Shown one piece after another: positions 12,161 through 54,308 of a stretch of DNA of 64,000 nucleotides. Source of the stretch: Spodoptera frugiperda (Eukaryota > Arthropoda > Insecta > Lepidoptera > Noctuidae); the NCBI RefSeq assembly GCF_023101765.2, contig NC_064225.1:1612001-1676000 (forward strand). Reading direction: 5' to 3'. The notes beneath the pieces were generated by a model that searched no databases, was not told the origin of the DNA, and saw only the letters and a list, made by a program, of their open reading frames with translations. A program made the position numbers and the translations under genes. Position 1 is the first letter of the stretch. The number at the start of each line of letters is the position of its first letter.

Positions 12161-12252
12161 TTGAATTAATATTCAATGCCATGTCAAGCCATGCCAAGCC
12201 ATGCCAGGCATTGAATTAATATTCAATGCCATGTCAAGCCATGCCAAGCCAT
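12157..12252. repeat. Paired hairpins and inverted decamer units closing the array
   Basis: GGCATTGAAT-TAAT-ATTCAATGCC is a perfect 10-bp hairpin, present twice (12157-12180 and 12207-12230). After each one the array unit appears in reverse (AGCCATGCCAAGCCATGCCA), so the array and its end form a foldback. Confidence 0.85.
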
Positions 12253-12445
12253 TCAATGCTCATTAGAGCATGCCATGTAATATAAATGTACTGCTATGCT
12301 AAGCCATATCTTTTAGCGTGCAATTACTGCTAAGATCTACAAATGTGACTGTGTCTTCGGCATAGTTGATTGGAAGACCTGTGAGGTTTTTATTTTGGTT
12401 CGACCATTGAGTTGGAGAAAATCCTTTTCGCGTGAAGTACACATA

Positions 12446-12592
12446 TTTTTTTATAGTATAAGCCGGTAAACGAGCATACGGATTACCTGTTCGCCGCCAA
12501 TCATCGACACCCGTTTCGGGTGTGGATGAGTTGGTGTTTCACCAAAGGCGTTACAAGTGCGTTGCCGGCCTTTTGGGATCTAGGAACATAAA
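12446..12592 (+). repeat. Dispersed repeat family D, 5' part
   Basis: TTTTTTATAGTATAAGCCGG through CCGGCCTTTTGGGATCTAGG. Confidence 0.6.
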
Positions 12593-12996
12593 TACTCTTA
12601 CAACTAAAAGTTATTCAAAAGTATGAAACACATAAAACATTTAGTAATCCCATCCTTAAAATCCGCTTTTAAACAGTTTAACACGAAATTAAGCTAAAAT
12701 GAAGCCACAACCGCTAATGTCAACAGCGCATTGCAATAGCAGACTCGTTTATATACACAGAGTACATAAAGACTACTATGTACATAATAATATGTGAGAG
12801 AGTACATAACACATCATAAGTATGTTAATTCCACAGGTCATTGTCATATCAATATTTATTTTGTCAATTTAACGCAAGAACTCGCTGTTTTATGACGTCA
12901 GAGTGGAATGCCTACATTTAATTTTGTCATAGAAGTTTTTATTCTTTCTACTAGTGTTGTAACAACTGTGAAGCAAACACAAAGAGATGTCATAAC

Positions 12997-13139
12997 GTTT
13001 TTTGAGGGTGGAAAATCATCCAATGTCTTCTCCCGCCTTAGGTGAATTTAGATGAAGTGACTAAAAACCATCCCGTTCCTTCTTCTGCTTTACGAGTCCG
13101 AGGCATGGTAACCCGCTAGGCACACCGCAGCTCCGGAGT
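12997..13139 (-). mobile_element. 3' tail of the R1-like element, 5'-truncated copy
   Basis: TTTTTTGAGGGTGGAAAATC through CCGCAGCTCCGGAG matches the 3' UTR of the long copy at 7811. TGTCATAAC flanks it on both sides (12988-12996 and 13140-13148), a 9-bp target duplication. Confidence 0.75.
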
Positions 13140-13273
13140 TGTCATAACTGGATTTCCCCTGCCCCTCTGTCTTTTTCATGCTGTCCCATACTAAAAAAAG
13201 GTTTCCAATTGACTACATTTCAGTGTGCTAATTTTAGAGCACTTATAACCTATCTACACTTATTTACTTGTGT

Positions 13274-13398
13274 AGGAGCAGGAGTAGGAACAGAATGGTT
13301 TTTAGTCAGTAAGAGCCTGGCACTTCCTCTCGCCTCGCTTAAGGCAGGAGAAGTCTTTGAATGATATTTCCTAGAAAGTGCCTTAAAAAAGAAAAAGA
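13274..13398 (+). mobile_element. 3' tail of the R1-like element
   Basis: GGAGCAGGAGTAGGAACAGA through GCCTTAAAAAAGAAAAAG, opposite in orientation to the copy at 12997. Confidence 0.65.
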
Positions 13399-13399
13399 G

Positions 13400-14920
13400 C
13401 CTTTCGTAAAAGAGACTTACAGTCAGCAGTGGACTGTCATGGACTGATGTTAATGATGGTGATGATGATGAATACAAGAACCAGCTTCTCACTATAACTA
13501 TACTCTGGTAAAGTTAATGAAAGTATTGTACACTCTTACTCAAAAACTACTGAATTAATTTATATCAATTTTGTTGGTCGAGTCAGCAAGGAATATTATT
13601 CTCTTTGAGCGTAATATTAGGAACACTTATTGCTTAACATCGAACATCTATAAACCTGCGTATGTATAGGTATATTTCATTCTGGTAATAAATGTAAATT
13701 GAGGCGTCAATTTCATAATTTTAGCCTGTGTATATTTTTGGCCTCAAATCGTTGAACACTTGATTACAAAAATAGCTACAAGCTGAAAATCAATAAAGAA
13801 AGCGACTTAATTAATAAACATACAATAATTCAATTACTTGAACCGCAAAGTGTCTTGTTGCCGTCTCGCTCTAATAACACTTTCTAATTTTCTGTTTCGC
13901 TCGCGCACGACCTTCGCGGAAATGTGAGCCATTTGGTGTTTGGTGCAAGTTGTAAGATGAAGGTGGAAATGTTAATTTATTTATTTTTAAGGAGTAAGTA
14001 AATTAAGTCGTGCTTTTAAACAGAAACATTATTCACATCGTAATAATAATAATGGATTCCCTAGCATAGATTTATTTTCTTCTTTTTTTCTTGTACTAAT
14101 TCAATAAATTGTTTAATCCGTGATTACTTATTAATAAATGAAGATGCATATATGTTAAATATTTTATGCAGAAGATTTTTAACTTTGTATCATGTACCTT
14201 GATTGGAAAATATAAAAATAAATAAGTTATAAAAATATAAATAAGTAAATATAAAATAAAAAATAGATGATTTTCTTTTTTTCTTCTTCTTATTATTTTC
14301 AAAATGTTCTTTTTAGTTATGTTTGGCTAGATACCCATGGTATCACCATCACCCTTTATTTTATAGCAGAGTTTAATGCAAATAATATTTGAAGTATTTG
14401 TGTAGGCGTAGGTGTTTTCCTAATCTATCTCCATCTTTATCCAAATAAAAAAATAAATTAAATCTCGCTTAAAAAATCAAACTCTTTCTGCTCTGCTTTT
14501 CTCTCTGCTTTGACACAACATGATATACATTAAACTTTTTTTATTTTTATATATAGTACGTTGAGTATATTGACATTATTTATTTAACGATAGTTTTACA
14601 ACACCAATGTTTAATATTCCTCCAAACGATTACAATCGCTTGTAACTCACACCACACCCCAAAGACAATAAGCGGAGATCGCGTCGCGATTACATACCAC
14701 TTCGCGTAAGATATTCGGTCAAGTTTAATATAGGAGCAAGCGCGCTGTACTTTAAATGTATTGTTTATTTTCTCGACTCGACTCGTTGAGAAATTGTCAC
14801 GTACTCGCCGAGACTAAATAATGTGGAAGATCACATTTGGTTTTATTTAGAAGACTTCAGAGTTAATATTTTGGTGAAATAGTGCTGAAAAAATTGATTA
14901 AAATACCTAGTACATACATA
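13400..14920. other. AT-rich stretch, nothing recognised
   Basis: No exon-like frame, known repeat end or RNA structure was recognised on either strand, apart from simple A/T-rich runs near 14090-14320. Confidence 0.5.
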
Positions 14921-15010
14921 CATAACCTCACGCCTGTCTCCTATGGGAGTAGGCAGAGACAATGAAACGCCAATAGGGCTGATGATGGCAGTTAGGTAAT
15001 GAAAAAAAAA

Positions 15011-15225
15011 TTAGACACGTATTTTTTTATTTTGTCATATATAAGATAACAATGCTTACATAAAACGTGTCAAAGTTTAGGAGTGGAAGCTAACTACGTC
15101 ACTATTGAGTATAAAACATACGATATTTCAAATCGATATATCTTCGAAAGTATTTGTTTCCGTAAAAAAATAAAAATTTTAAAATAATCTACAAGACGGA
15201 CAATAAAATAAAAATTTGTCATCTA
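15011..15225 (+). repeat. Dispersed repeat (ACAAGACGGAC family)
   Basis: ATTAGACACGTATTTTTTTA through ATCTACAAGACGGACAATAA. A related copy is at 50296-50485 in NRF-like intron 9. Class unknown. Confidence 0.5.
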
Positions 15226-15599
15226 CTCTATTGCTACAAATCTAACATAACTCTTTCGTTTCATCAGTAGTCATCAGTCTTATCATACAAGCTCGTCGGT
15301 TAATTTGGTTCTTCTTAAAATAGTTCCTACTTCTGCCCAATACTTAATAATACTTACTACGAGAGATGTGTAAAACCAACCAATATTACCCATTTAAGGT
15401 AAAGACCACTGAAATGCCAGAAGCAATGTTTGTTACGCAAAATTTACTTAGGATGTAGCAATGTTCCGGTTGGCGCGCACTCTATCAGCGAACGATTCAT
15501 TTACGCAAGTCTATAGCGAAGTACGCAGATTTATTTATTGGGTATTGAGTCTATTTTTAGAATAATCACCTACTTTAAAATATGTTTTATTTGCTTGTT

Positions 15600-15785
15600 T
15601 TCGACTCCAGAAATAACAATAATTGTACCTACTTACATTATAATGTGTGTGATGAGTTAGTAAAGTTAGTTGATCTATTAAGTTGTTGAAAAATACGCAA
15701 TTATTTCTTTTACTTTTTAGTGCATATTAATTTGTTTTGGAATATTTATTTTTTGAAGTCGGTTTCTTTTTTTGTTAAAATTGTT
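15600..15785 (+). mobile_element. Solo arm of the foldback MITE
   Basis: TCGACTCCAGAAATAACAAT through TTTTTTGAAGTCGGTTTCTT is nearly identical to the right arm at 29624-29783, without the centre or the other arm. Confidence 0.8.
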
Positions 15786-15890
15786 TTTTAGTATAAGTAT
15801 TTTTAATCATAGATGTTTGTAATGTAACAGTACCTTTTTTGTAAAATCAAATAAATATATATTTTTAAGTCAACTCACAATACAAGTGAT

Positions 15891-16158
15891 TTTTTATGGA
15901 ATAAGCCGGTACATAAGCTGACGGATCACCTGATGGTAAGCAATTGCCGCCATCCATGGACACTCGACCTCCAGAAGCGTTGCAAGTGCGTTGCCTGCCT
16001 TTTGAGGTTAGAAATTTAAGGATTGTTGGGGAATCGAGGATTGGGAAGATTGGGAAGGGGAGCATTGGGCCTCCGGTAACCTCACACACACAACCAAACA
16101 CAACGCAAGCGTTGTTTCACGTCGGCTTTCTGTAAGGCCGTGGCTATCCCACATCTAA
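15891..16158 (+). repeat. Dispersed repeat family D (about 330 bp), near-complete copy
   Basis: TTTTTATGGAATAAGCCGGT, AAGCAATTGCCGCCATCCAT, GGATTGTTGGGGAATCGAGG, CGCAAGCGTTGTTTCACGTC and TGGCTATCCCACATC. No coding capacity and no clear pol III box; class unknown. Other copies share the same order of blocks. Confidence 0.7.
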
Positions 16159-16383
16159 ACACAATGATGAAACTGATGTAATTAATGTAGATAACTATAC
16201 GAATTGCCTTTATGCATTGTTATTTTATTAAACAATCTATAATAATAATCTATTTGGCATTGAAAAGGTAAAGGGCTACTATAGTAGGTACTGCATAAAT
16301 TGAATCACGTCTTAATAACGAGTACGAAATTTCATTTTGTTTAATGGAGCAATGACCTTAACCTGACTTGATCAACTAGACCA

Positions 16384-16536
16384 GGGGCCTTAGTCTGCTA
16401 TTACAATTGTGTCAGAATGGTCGATCATTGAGCAGTGCAAGAGGGATGGAGCTATACAACCTACATAGCTCCGTCTCTCTTGCACTGCCTAGTGATCGAC
16501 CATTCTGACACAATTGTAATAACAGACTAAGGCCCC
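16384..16536. mobile_element. Perfect-type hairpin MITE, arms of about 71 bp
   Basis: GGGGCCTTAGTCTGCTATTA... reads inward to GGATGGAGCTA, then an 11-base loop, then the reverse complement back to ...TAACAGACTAAGGCCCC, with few mismatches. Confidence 0.8.
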
Positions 16537-16632
16537 AGGGTCGATGACTGACACTTCTGGTGTTGCCTGTATAGGCTTTTTTGAGTGGATCAAATCTTGC
16601 TTTTCACTATGAGAGAGGCATGAGTGAATGAA

Positions 16633-16863
16633 GCCTTGTATTCATGGTAAACATTTTGTGTTTAGCAACATGTTGCGGGCAACAATCGTGTTGCGGAGTT
16701 GATCGCGCCATGCTGCAGAGTTGACGCCCGGCGAGCGAAATTTTATATATATATTTTTTTTGTTTATTAGTTTAAACAAAGTTTTCCAGCAGCATTCTCG
16801 CTATTCATCAACAACGTTGATCAACTGTTATGCTAAGCAAAATGTTTACCATGAATACGAGGC
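16633..16863. mobile_element. MITE with terminal inverted repeats of about 30 bp
   Basis: GCCTTGTATTCATGGTAAAC at the left and GTTTACCATGAATACGAGGC at the right, then imperfectly paired TTTGTGTTTAGCA/TGCTAAGCAAA. Flanking sequence at 16866 (ACTCTTACTGACTAAAAACC) is R1-like tail. Confidence 0.7.
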
Positions 16864-17333
16864 TTAACTCTTACTGACTAAAAACCATTCCCAAATTAAC
16901 TAAAAATCACGGTTTACTCGCGCGCAGACTACTCTACCTACATCGCCGCGTCTGCGCACGCTGCTCATGATAATGAGATCCTCTGTGACCCGTTGATTTT
17001 TAGTTAAAAATCATTCTGTTCCTTTTCCGGCTCTAAGCTGCTGCAATTACTTAAAGTAAATCTCCTCATTTTTAATTCGACTGTCGCGACACACGACAAG
17101 TGACAGATGACAAAAGTCGCACATAGACGATCGACGAACAAATCAACGGATGACGTCATAAATCCTACATCACACACGTGACGCTTACATGCGAATTAAC
17201 ATGGATGGAAAATCCCAACAAACAACTTTTTGAGAAAGCCCGCCTGGCACGATCAGCTCGCCTGGTCTCTTTTTTAGGGAACTTTACTCCTTAAACGACG
17301 TATCAAAACGAAATTTTTTTGTGATATGTGGAA

Positions 17334-17632
17334 ATGTCGTGGTGGCCCGGAGGTTTAAGACGCCCGCTTCTCATGCATGAGGGGGTGCGGGTTTGAAACC
17401 TACCAACGGCAAAGTACAATTTAGTATCTTTTATATGTACTTTCTTAGCATATTTAGACACCACTGACAACATCGTGAGGAAACTTGGGCTTATAATTTC
17501 TAATTATAAGTTTGAAATCGTCAACCCGCATTGAACAAGCGTGGTGATTAATGCTCAAACCTTATCCGTGTAAGAAGAGGCCTTTGGTCAGCAGTGGCCA
17601 CTTATAGGCTGCTGATGTGATGTGTGAATTGA
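17334..17632 (+). mobile_element. tRNA-derived SINE (family B), near full length
   Basis: The head GTCGTGGTGGCCCGGAGGTT, then GCGGGTTTGAAACCTACC (box B-like), the body with CTTTCTTAGCATATTTAGAC and CCGCATTGAACAAGCGTGGT, and the tail CAGCAGTGGCCACTTATAGG then GCTGATG. The other copies listed below define the same family. Confidence 0.8.
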
Positions 17633-18072
17633 TTGTAGGAAATATGAATGCACTTTTAACATACCTCTGCTAGTTTTCAAAGATAAATGTGTGATATTAG
17701 TGTTGTTTATGATTATGATAAATGGTAATAATAATATCGTATAAATTAAATGTGTTACAAGGATATTATAGTTTTATAGTTACCCATAAAATATTGATGA
17801 TACCTGATGATGATCCTTTGACCAATTAGTAGCTATCAACGTAATGATGACAGGAGACTCATTATGTCAATTTATAGTATAGTATCGATAAATTGTCTTG
17901 TAACTATATAGAGAATTCATTTTTTGGGATTTTGGAGTCAATTTATGAAAATATAAGTAATTTTTTGGTGTGTTCCTTTAATTTCCCCACTCCTAAAACG
18001 TATTTGTAGCTCCTCTGGTATACAGGAAATGAGATTTCATTTTATATTGCAGATTTATACACACTTCATCTT

Positions 18073-18165
18073 GGCCAAGCATGGTGATTAACGCTCAAAC
18101 CTCCTACGTATAAGAAGAGGTCTTTATCACCAGTGGGCACCTATAGGCTGTTGATAATGAAGAAG
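18073..18165 (+). mobile_element. SINE family B, 3' fragment
   Basis: TGGCCAAGCATGGTGATTAA through CTATAGGCTGTTGATAATGA. Confidence 0.6.
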
Positions 18166-18567
18166 ATTATAATTTACATCTGTCATTATCACATCACTCA
18201 ATTTACAAAGCTATACCATTAACCATATAGCACAAATTCTTTTAATTCCCCAACGCGCTACATAGCTCTAAGTATCCGAGATGCAACTAACCGGAACGTT
18301 GCAATACGTTGGCGCCGTTTTGCAACTACAAGCCCTGTAATAGAAACTAGAGAAGTAGAGGCTGGTTGGTTGGGTTTGTTAAAGTTAATGTTTCTTGTTA
18401 ATAGTTAAGAATCACACTAATCTTGTAATCTTAGCGCATTCTGTGTTGTCCTATAAGTGAAGGAGTACACCTACAAAATACCCTGTATACTTTATTGGTG
18501 TATAATGAACTGTGTATCTCTTTTGTTGGACATCTTAAATAAATAAATAAAGATTATTACAATAGTA

Positions 18568-18829
18568 CGCATCACCTGGTGGTAAGGAATCGCCGCCGCC
18601 CATAGACACATGAAACACCAGAAGCGTTACAAGTACGTTGTTGCCTTTTTGTAGGTTAGAAATTTATGGGTTGTTGAGGAATCGGGGATTGGGAAGGGGA
18701 GTAAATGGGCTTCCAGTAACCTTTCTCACGCAACGCAAGTTTTGTTTCACGTCGGTTTTCTGTGAGGCTGTAGTATTACTCCGGTCGAGCCGGCCCATTC
18801 GTGCCGAAGCATGGCTCTCCCACACTTAA
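18568..18829 (+). repeat. Dispersed repeat family D
   Basis: CGCATCACCTGGTGGTAAGG through AAGCATGGCTCTCCCACACT. Confidence 0.65.
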
Positions 18830-18975
18830 TTTTTGTTAATAGCGATGTCTATTATAAGTCCTATATTCTTATTATTATTTTAATTCCTCATAAAATCATG
18901 GTTCTCCCGCACGTAACTCTTCTTCACTGACCAAATAATTTCCTTTCAAATATTTTCCTCAATCCATCTAAATAC

Positions 18976-19055
18976 CTGACTAAAAACCACCCCGTTCCTT
19001 CTCCTGCTTTGAGCCGGAGCCCCGGTAATCTTTTACGTTGTCCGCAGCTCCGGAT
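18976..19055 (-). mobile_element. 3' UTR fragment of the R1-like element
   Basis: CTGACTAAAAACCACCCCGT through TTGTCCGCAGCTCCGGATCC. Confidence 0.65.
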
Positions 19056-19375
19056 CCATCTAAGTACCTAATATGAAAATATGACCTCTCAATGACAATC
19101 ATATTTGCCTTGCAATTTGATTTGTATGCCACAGGCAAACACACAATGGAAGGCAGATTACTCAATACCTATATTTTATTTCGGGATTTTTTATTTCAAA
19201 ATTCTAGTTAACAGCTCATAGTCTTGAGTATATATGTAAATTGTGTGTATGTATATTATAATCGCTCTCATGGACATCCTGACAATGTCATCATAGACTC
19301 TGTCTATACATATATGAGGTGATTCGCTTAAAAATTCCAATCAAACATGCATTATTATTTGCATACTAGCTGATG

Positions 19376-19621
19376 CCTGCGGTGGTTTAAGACAGCTTCT
19401 TATGCATGAGAGTGTGAGTTCGGAACCAATCAACGGCAAGTACCAATGTGACTTTTCGGAGTTATATTTACTTTCTAAGATTATTTAGGCATAGGTGAAG
19501 GAAAATATCGAGAGGAAACCTGGGCTTATAATTTCTAATTATAAGTTTAAAATCGCTAATCTGCTTTGAGCAAGCGTGGTGATTAATGCTCAAACCTTCT
19601 CCGTGTGAGAAGATACCTTTA
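19376..19621 (+). mobile_element. SINE family B, truncated at its 3' end
   Basis: TGCGGTGGTTTAAGACAGCT and GAGTTCGGAACCAATCAACG mark the tRNA-like head; the body ends in GAGAAGATACCTTTAG at the junction with a SINE A copy. Confidence 0.7.
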
Positions 19622-19820
19622 GTTTCACCATTTGTGTTATAAGTTCCATATAATAGGAGGTTAGCGTTTTGCCATATAATGGGCACAATTCTAGTTTTCA
19701 TGCTACCACTGAGAAATTTTCGAAACATCAAAAAAGCCGAATAACACTTTTCCCGACTCGGGAACCGAACTCCAGAACCTTTCCGGCAGTCGCACTTGCG
19801 ACCACTCGACCAACGAGGCA
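19622..19820 (-). mobile_element. SINE family A, 3'-truncated, fused to SINE family B
   Basis: The tRNA-like head at 19820 and the body to 19622 are present; the 3' end is lost exactly where a plus-strand SINE B copy (19376-19621) ends. Confidence 0.75.
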
Positions 19821-20388
19821 GTTAAAACCAAAAAATCACAATAAATACTTAATCAGATCCGAAAATACCTTACCTACTTCATAATATTCATATTTCATAT
19901 TAATTTTATTTGCTTTCCGCTATGTACATACATTACTACTAGACGTTTTAGACTTACAGGTAAATAAAAAAATGTTGTTTGGGCACAGCTATTTTTAAGC
20001 TAAGATAAGATAATAGCAAACTGAGGCTTAAAACTAAATATAACATTAGCTAAAAATATCTCACGAATCTCACGATAGTTATTATAAAAATATAACATTA
20101 TTTAAAACATTTATTACTTATGTTAGTTTATTTTTATACGTAATTATTTATAATTATTGAGATCTTAAAATAGTAGTAGGTTATTATTATCTAAGATATT
20201 CAAAAACGTGTGCCTGTATTATATAATAAAACAAAATAGGTACATTGTTTTATTACATTACATAATATTTATTTATAGTTTGTCAGTTAAATATTATTTT
20301 AACTATTTTAGCTATACTGTATTAACGAACATTCTTTATTTCATCATGTAATTTATTGTATGGTTTTATTAACATAACAGGTCTAATT

Positions 20389-20514
20389 ACTCTCTTTTCC
20401 AATGTTCCTAATTTCCTATTCCCCTTTAATTCCTAACTCTCAAAAGGCCTGCAACGCACTTGTAACGCCTCTAGTGTTTCGGTTATCCAAGGGCGACGGC
20501 GATTGCTTACCATC
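20389..20514 (-). repeat. Dispersed repeat family D, partial
   Basis: CTAATTACTCTCTTTTCCAA through GACGGCGATTGCTTACCATC. Confidence 0.6.
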
Positions 20515-20542
20515 AAAAATAATGTAATACCGAAAACCTCAG

Positions 20543-20696
20543 CATAGCTGCGGACTACCTAGCGGGTTACCGGGGCTCCGGCTCGAAAAGCAGGAGTAAG
20601 AACGGGGTGGTGTTTAGTTAGTAAGAGTCTGACACTGCCCCTCGCCTCGCCCAAAGAGGGAGAAGTTATTGGATGACTTTCCCTCCTAAAAAAATG
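20543..20696 (+). mobile_element. 3' tail of the R1-like element
   Basis: AGCTGCGGACTACCTAGCGG through GACTTTCCCTCCTAAAAAAA. It ends about 20 bp before the left arm of the inverted element at 20717. Confidence 0.7.
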
Positions 20697-20716
20697 TCAC
20701 TTACATAACTTTGTCG

Positions 20717-21943
20717 ACTCAACAAACCCCTTACTATGATATTTTTTCTCACAACCACCAACCAAAGAGCCACTTAAATTATTTAAATGCAACGTAAACT
20801 TCGTATTCATAGTTTGGCAACCTACTTTGGCAATCAAAGTAAATAATTCCATTATTTATTATTCTAATACCCTATGGATGACAACAGTTTCTATGTTCAT
20901 AATATTTACCAAGAACAGTTTGACTAGCCAAGCGGTTGGTTTCATAATTGGTTAAGTACCTAAATAGCACTAAAATGCATTTATCGTTTTACATCACTTG
21001 GCTACGTAGCACTAGGTGTAATTATGACATCCTTCCTTGCTGTGCCTGGTCATGCACGGATCCTGTGTAGCCATATACGTATTAGCCAGTATTTACAAGA
21101 TAACTTAGTTATTCAGCACTGTACATTATTCGTTGAGTGCTAGTGAGGGTACCATTGAGGTCTCAATCATACCGATGTGTACCTAATCCCCGTAATCCCT
21201 GATTTTGGTCAAAGAATATAACAAGGTAGTGGACAGAGTATGAACATTAAAAATCTCATAGTCGAATTTATATTGAAGAATCCTTCGGTAATTACGTTTC
21301 CAATGTTTTATTTTTTATGATATAAGCTGATAAACGAGCAGACGTATCATCTGATGGTAAGCAATGGCCGCCACCCATGGACACCCGAAACACTAGAGGC
21401 GTTACAAGTGTGTTCCCGGCCTTTTGGGGGTTAGGAATTGAAGGGTTGTTGGGGAATCGAGATTCGAAAATATTCTCACTCACACAACGAAAATCTATAC
21501 AAATATATAAAACTGAAGAGTTTGATTGTTTGTTTGAACACACTAATCTGCGGAACAACTATGTATAATATGATGAAAAACTAATTATCTTATAAATATC
21601 GTTTATCGTATATCTAATGAAAACTTCAATGTTAAGGTACTTAGGAAAGGGCCATAATAAAAGAAAAAGGTAATGTAACAACCAAGGTCCTAAGTGTATA
21701 AGGTACTTAACCAATTATGAAACCAACCGCTTGGCTAGTCAAACTGTTCTTGGTAAATTTTATGTACAGCGAAACTGTTGTCATCATAGGGTATTAGAAT
21801 AATAAATAATGGAATTATTTACTTTGATTGCCAAAGTAGGTTGCCAAACTATGAATACGATGTTTACGTTGCATTTAAATAATTTTAGTGTCTCCTTGGT
21901 TAGTGGTTGTGAGAAAAAATATCGTAGTAAGGGTTTGTTGAGT
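20717..21943. mobile_element. Inverted-repeat element with arms of about 245 bp
   Basis: The left arm (20717-20961, starting ACTCAACAAACC) and right arm (21701-21943, ending GGTTTGTTGAGT) are inverted copies with few differences. The 740-bp interior carries another dispersed repeat (21308-21488) and no recognisable transposase. Confidence 0.8.
21308..21488 (+). repeat. Dispersed repeat family D inside the 20717-21943 inverted element
   Basis: TATTTTTTATGATATAAGCT through ACTCACACAACGAAA, with internal deletion. Confidence 0.6.
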
Positions 21944-21954
21944 TGAGTTTTATT

Positions 21955-22105
21955 TTCCAAGTTATATGGACTTTCTAAGATTATTTAGATATCACTGAAT
22001 AACAGTGAAGGAAAACATGCATCGTGAGAAAACCTGTATTGAGTGGTGATTAATTCTCTCCATGTGAGAAGAGGCTTTTGGTCAACAGTGGCCACTTATA
22101 AGCTA
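21955..22105 (+). mobile_element. SINE family B, head-less
   Basis: AAGTTATATGGACTTTCTAA through AAGCTATTGATGATGATTAT. It begins within about 12 bp of the right arm of the 20717-21943 inverted element. Confidence 0.6.
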
Positions 22106-22287
22106 TTGATGATGATTATGATGATGTAAAGTGCACTTTTAAGTGTGTTGAAGTACTTTTGGAGTAGATTTGAGTGATTGCCTTATTGGTTAAGCTATCT
22201 TGAGTGCGACTGTTGAAAAAGAGATTTCGAGTTTTATTTCTGGGTAGAGAACTATTTATTTGCATATCTGCCAATCCTGGAACCCAG

Positions 22288-22402
22288 ATCACCAGATTGC
22301 CTAGTGGCGGGGGTTCCGGTTCGAATAGCAGTAATCCTAGGACGGAGTAGTTTTTAGTCAGCAAAAGTCTGGCAATCTCTCTCGCCTCACCCTGGAGATT
22401 AA
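22288..22402 (+). mobile_element. 3' tail fragment of the R1-like element
   Basis: TGCCTAGTGGCGGGGGTTCC through TCTCGCCTCACCCTGGAG, diverged. Confidence 0.55.
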
Positions 22403-22786
22403 AAGACCAGACGTTAATTGTTGTTTCTTTTTTTAATTGACTTTTTATTATTACATACTTAATTATATACTAGTTCGACAAATTTTATTATTTATATGAA
22501 ATATCTATTATACAAAAATAAATAGCTAAATGTGTTGCTAAGCGCAAATCTTGAGAACAGCTGAACCGATTTCGTTAGTACTTTTTTTGGTAGATTTGTC
22601 ATAGTTAAGAGAAGGTTCTTACATAAGAAAAACAAGAATTGCATAGAACATTTTTCAGTACGAAACAAAGTTCAGTGCTGCGAAGACTGCGACCGCTTAT
22701 AAATATTTCTATAGATTTGTCTCCATTTTAATAAGTAACAATTTAGAACCTATTGCAAAACTTACACCCATAAATTTATGACAATT

Positions 22787-22985
22787 TTGACTACACCGGC
22801 TCGATGTCTGGGCAACCGACTGCCGCGTAACGTGTAGCAGGTTTGATTCCCGCACGGAGCAACTTGAACTTGTGATCCACAAATTGTTGTTTCTAGTCTA
22901 AGTGTCATGTGTATGTAAACTTGTATGTTTGTAAACGCACCCACGACACAGGAGAAAATCCTAGTGTGAGGCAAAGTTTAAAAAT
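22787..22985 (+). mobile_element. SINE family C, upstream of NRF-like exon 1
   Basis: The same order as the copy at 57193: TGGGCAACCGACTGCCGCGT, GGTTTGATTCCCGCACGGAG, TGATCCACAAATTGTTGTTT, AGGAGAAAATCCTAGTGTGA. It ends about 160 bp before the start codon of the NRF-like gene. Confidence 0.75.
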
Positions 22986-23148
22986 ATCTCAAATATAATT
23001 TACATCATCAAAAGTAAACACGAATATTAATAAGCTATAGCTAAATAACTAAACTTTGCACGATAAATCCCTTCCCGCGGAGTAATTGCAAAATATTAGG
23101 AGCGTTGGGCTCGAGTACGTCTCGCGACAGTCGGTGCAAGTGCTAACG

Positions 23149-53598
<30,450 letters not shown>

Positions 53599-53930
53599 AT
53601 TTGCAACAACCTGTACATATTTTTAATCATGCAATCGAATTTGAACTCTATACTCAGTAAAGTAAGGTAAATAATGGTGTGATTTTCCATCTAGAAAATT
53701 CTTAACATTTTTGTGGTTTTTAATCGTGCATTCGAATTTAAACTCTTTGCTCATTAAGTTAGAAATGAAAAAGGTGTGAAGGCCTTTTAAAATACTCATT
53801 TAAATGGATTTTTCTCAGTAACATGTGTCTGGAAAATGTGCAATTGAATTTATATTCTAAGTCCAGTCGTTTAAAGAACAAATTGCTAAATCAAACATCT
53901 GTTCGTATTAATCCGTAGACTATCAAATGC

Positions 53931-53936
53931 AATAAA
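53931..53936 (+). terminator. Candidate poly(A) signal of the NRF-like gene
   Basis: AATAAA stands 333 bp after the stop codon in AT-rich 3' flanking DNA. It is the first canonical signal seen downstream. Transcript ends were not available. Confidence 0.45.
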
Positions 53937-54300
53937 TATTTTAATTACTTTTACAATATTCCAATTGGTTGAATAATCCCGTCTGAAACTTTAATTCTCG
54001 AATAATCTTTTCATAAACCTATCGATTTTGAATTTATTAATAGTTTTATCGATACAAAACCAATTTTAAATTGTTCTATTGGTATAGAAACTCAATTTTT
54101 TATACTATTCAGTTAATCCTTTAATGGATTTTGAGAATTTTATAACGTGAAAACATTGTAACACAAATACATTATGTAGGCTGTAAAAGGAACGCTACCT
54201 AACGCCGCAAACAAAGAATGGGAAAAAACGACGAAATTTCCAGAAAAATAAAAAAATCTGTGTTTATTTTATACAATAATAGTAAAGTTGTAATCATGCA
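53937..54300. other. 3' flank of the NRF-like gene, nothing recognised
   Basis: AT-rich sequence with no clear repeat or frame between the poly(A) signal and the MITE at 54309. Confidence 0.45.
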
Positions 54301-54308
54301 ACATCTGC

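Noticed and set aside
11496..12219. Overlapping frames of repeated CYAML and GLAWLGMAWH residues
   Set aside because: The same artefact of the 5-bp and 10-bp arrays, open in several plus frames and on the minus strand.
16600..16900. Retrotransposon tail split by the MITE at 16633
   Set aside because: The right flank is clear R1-like tail, but the left flank is too diverged to show that the two halves once joined.
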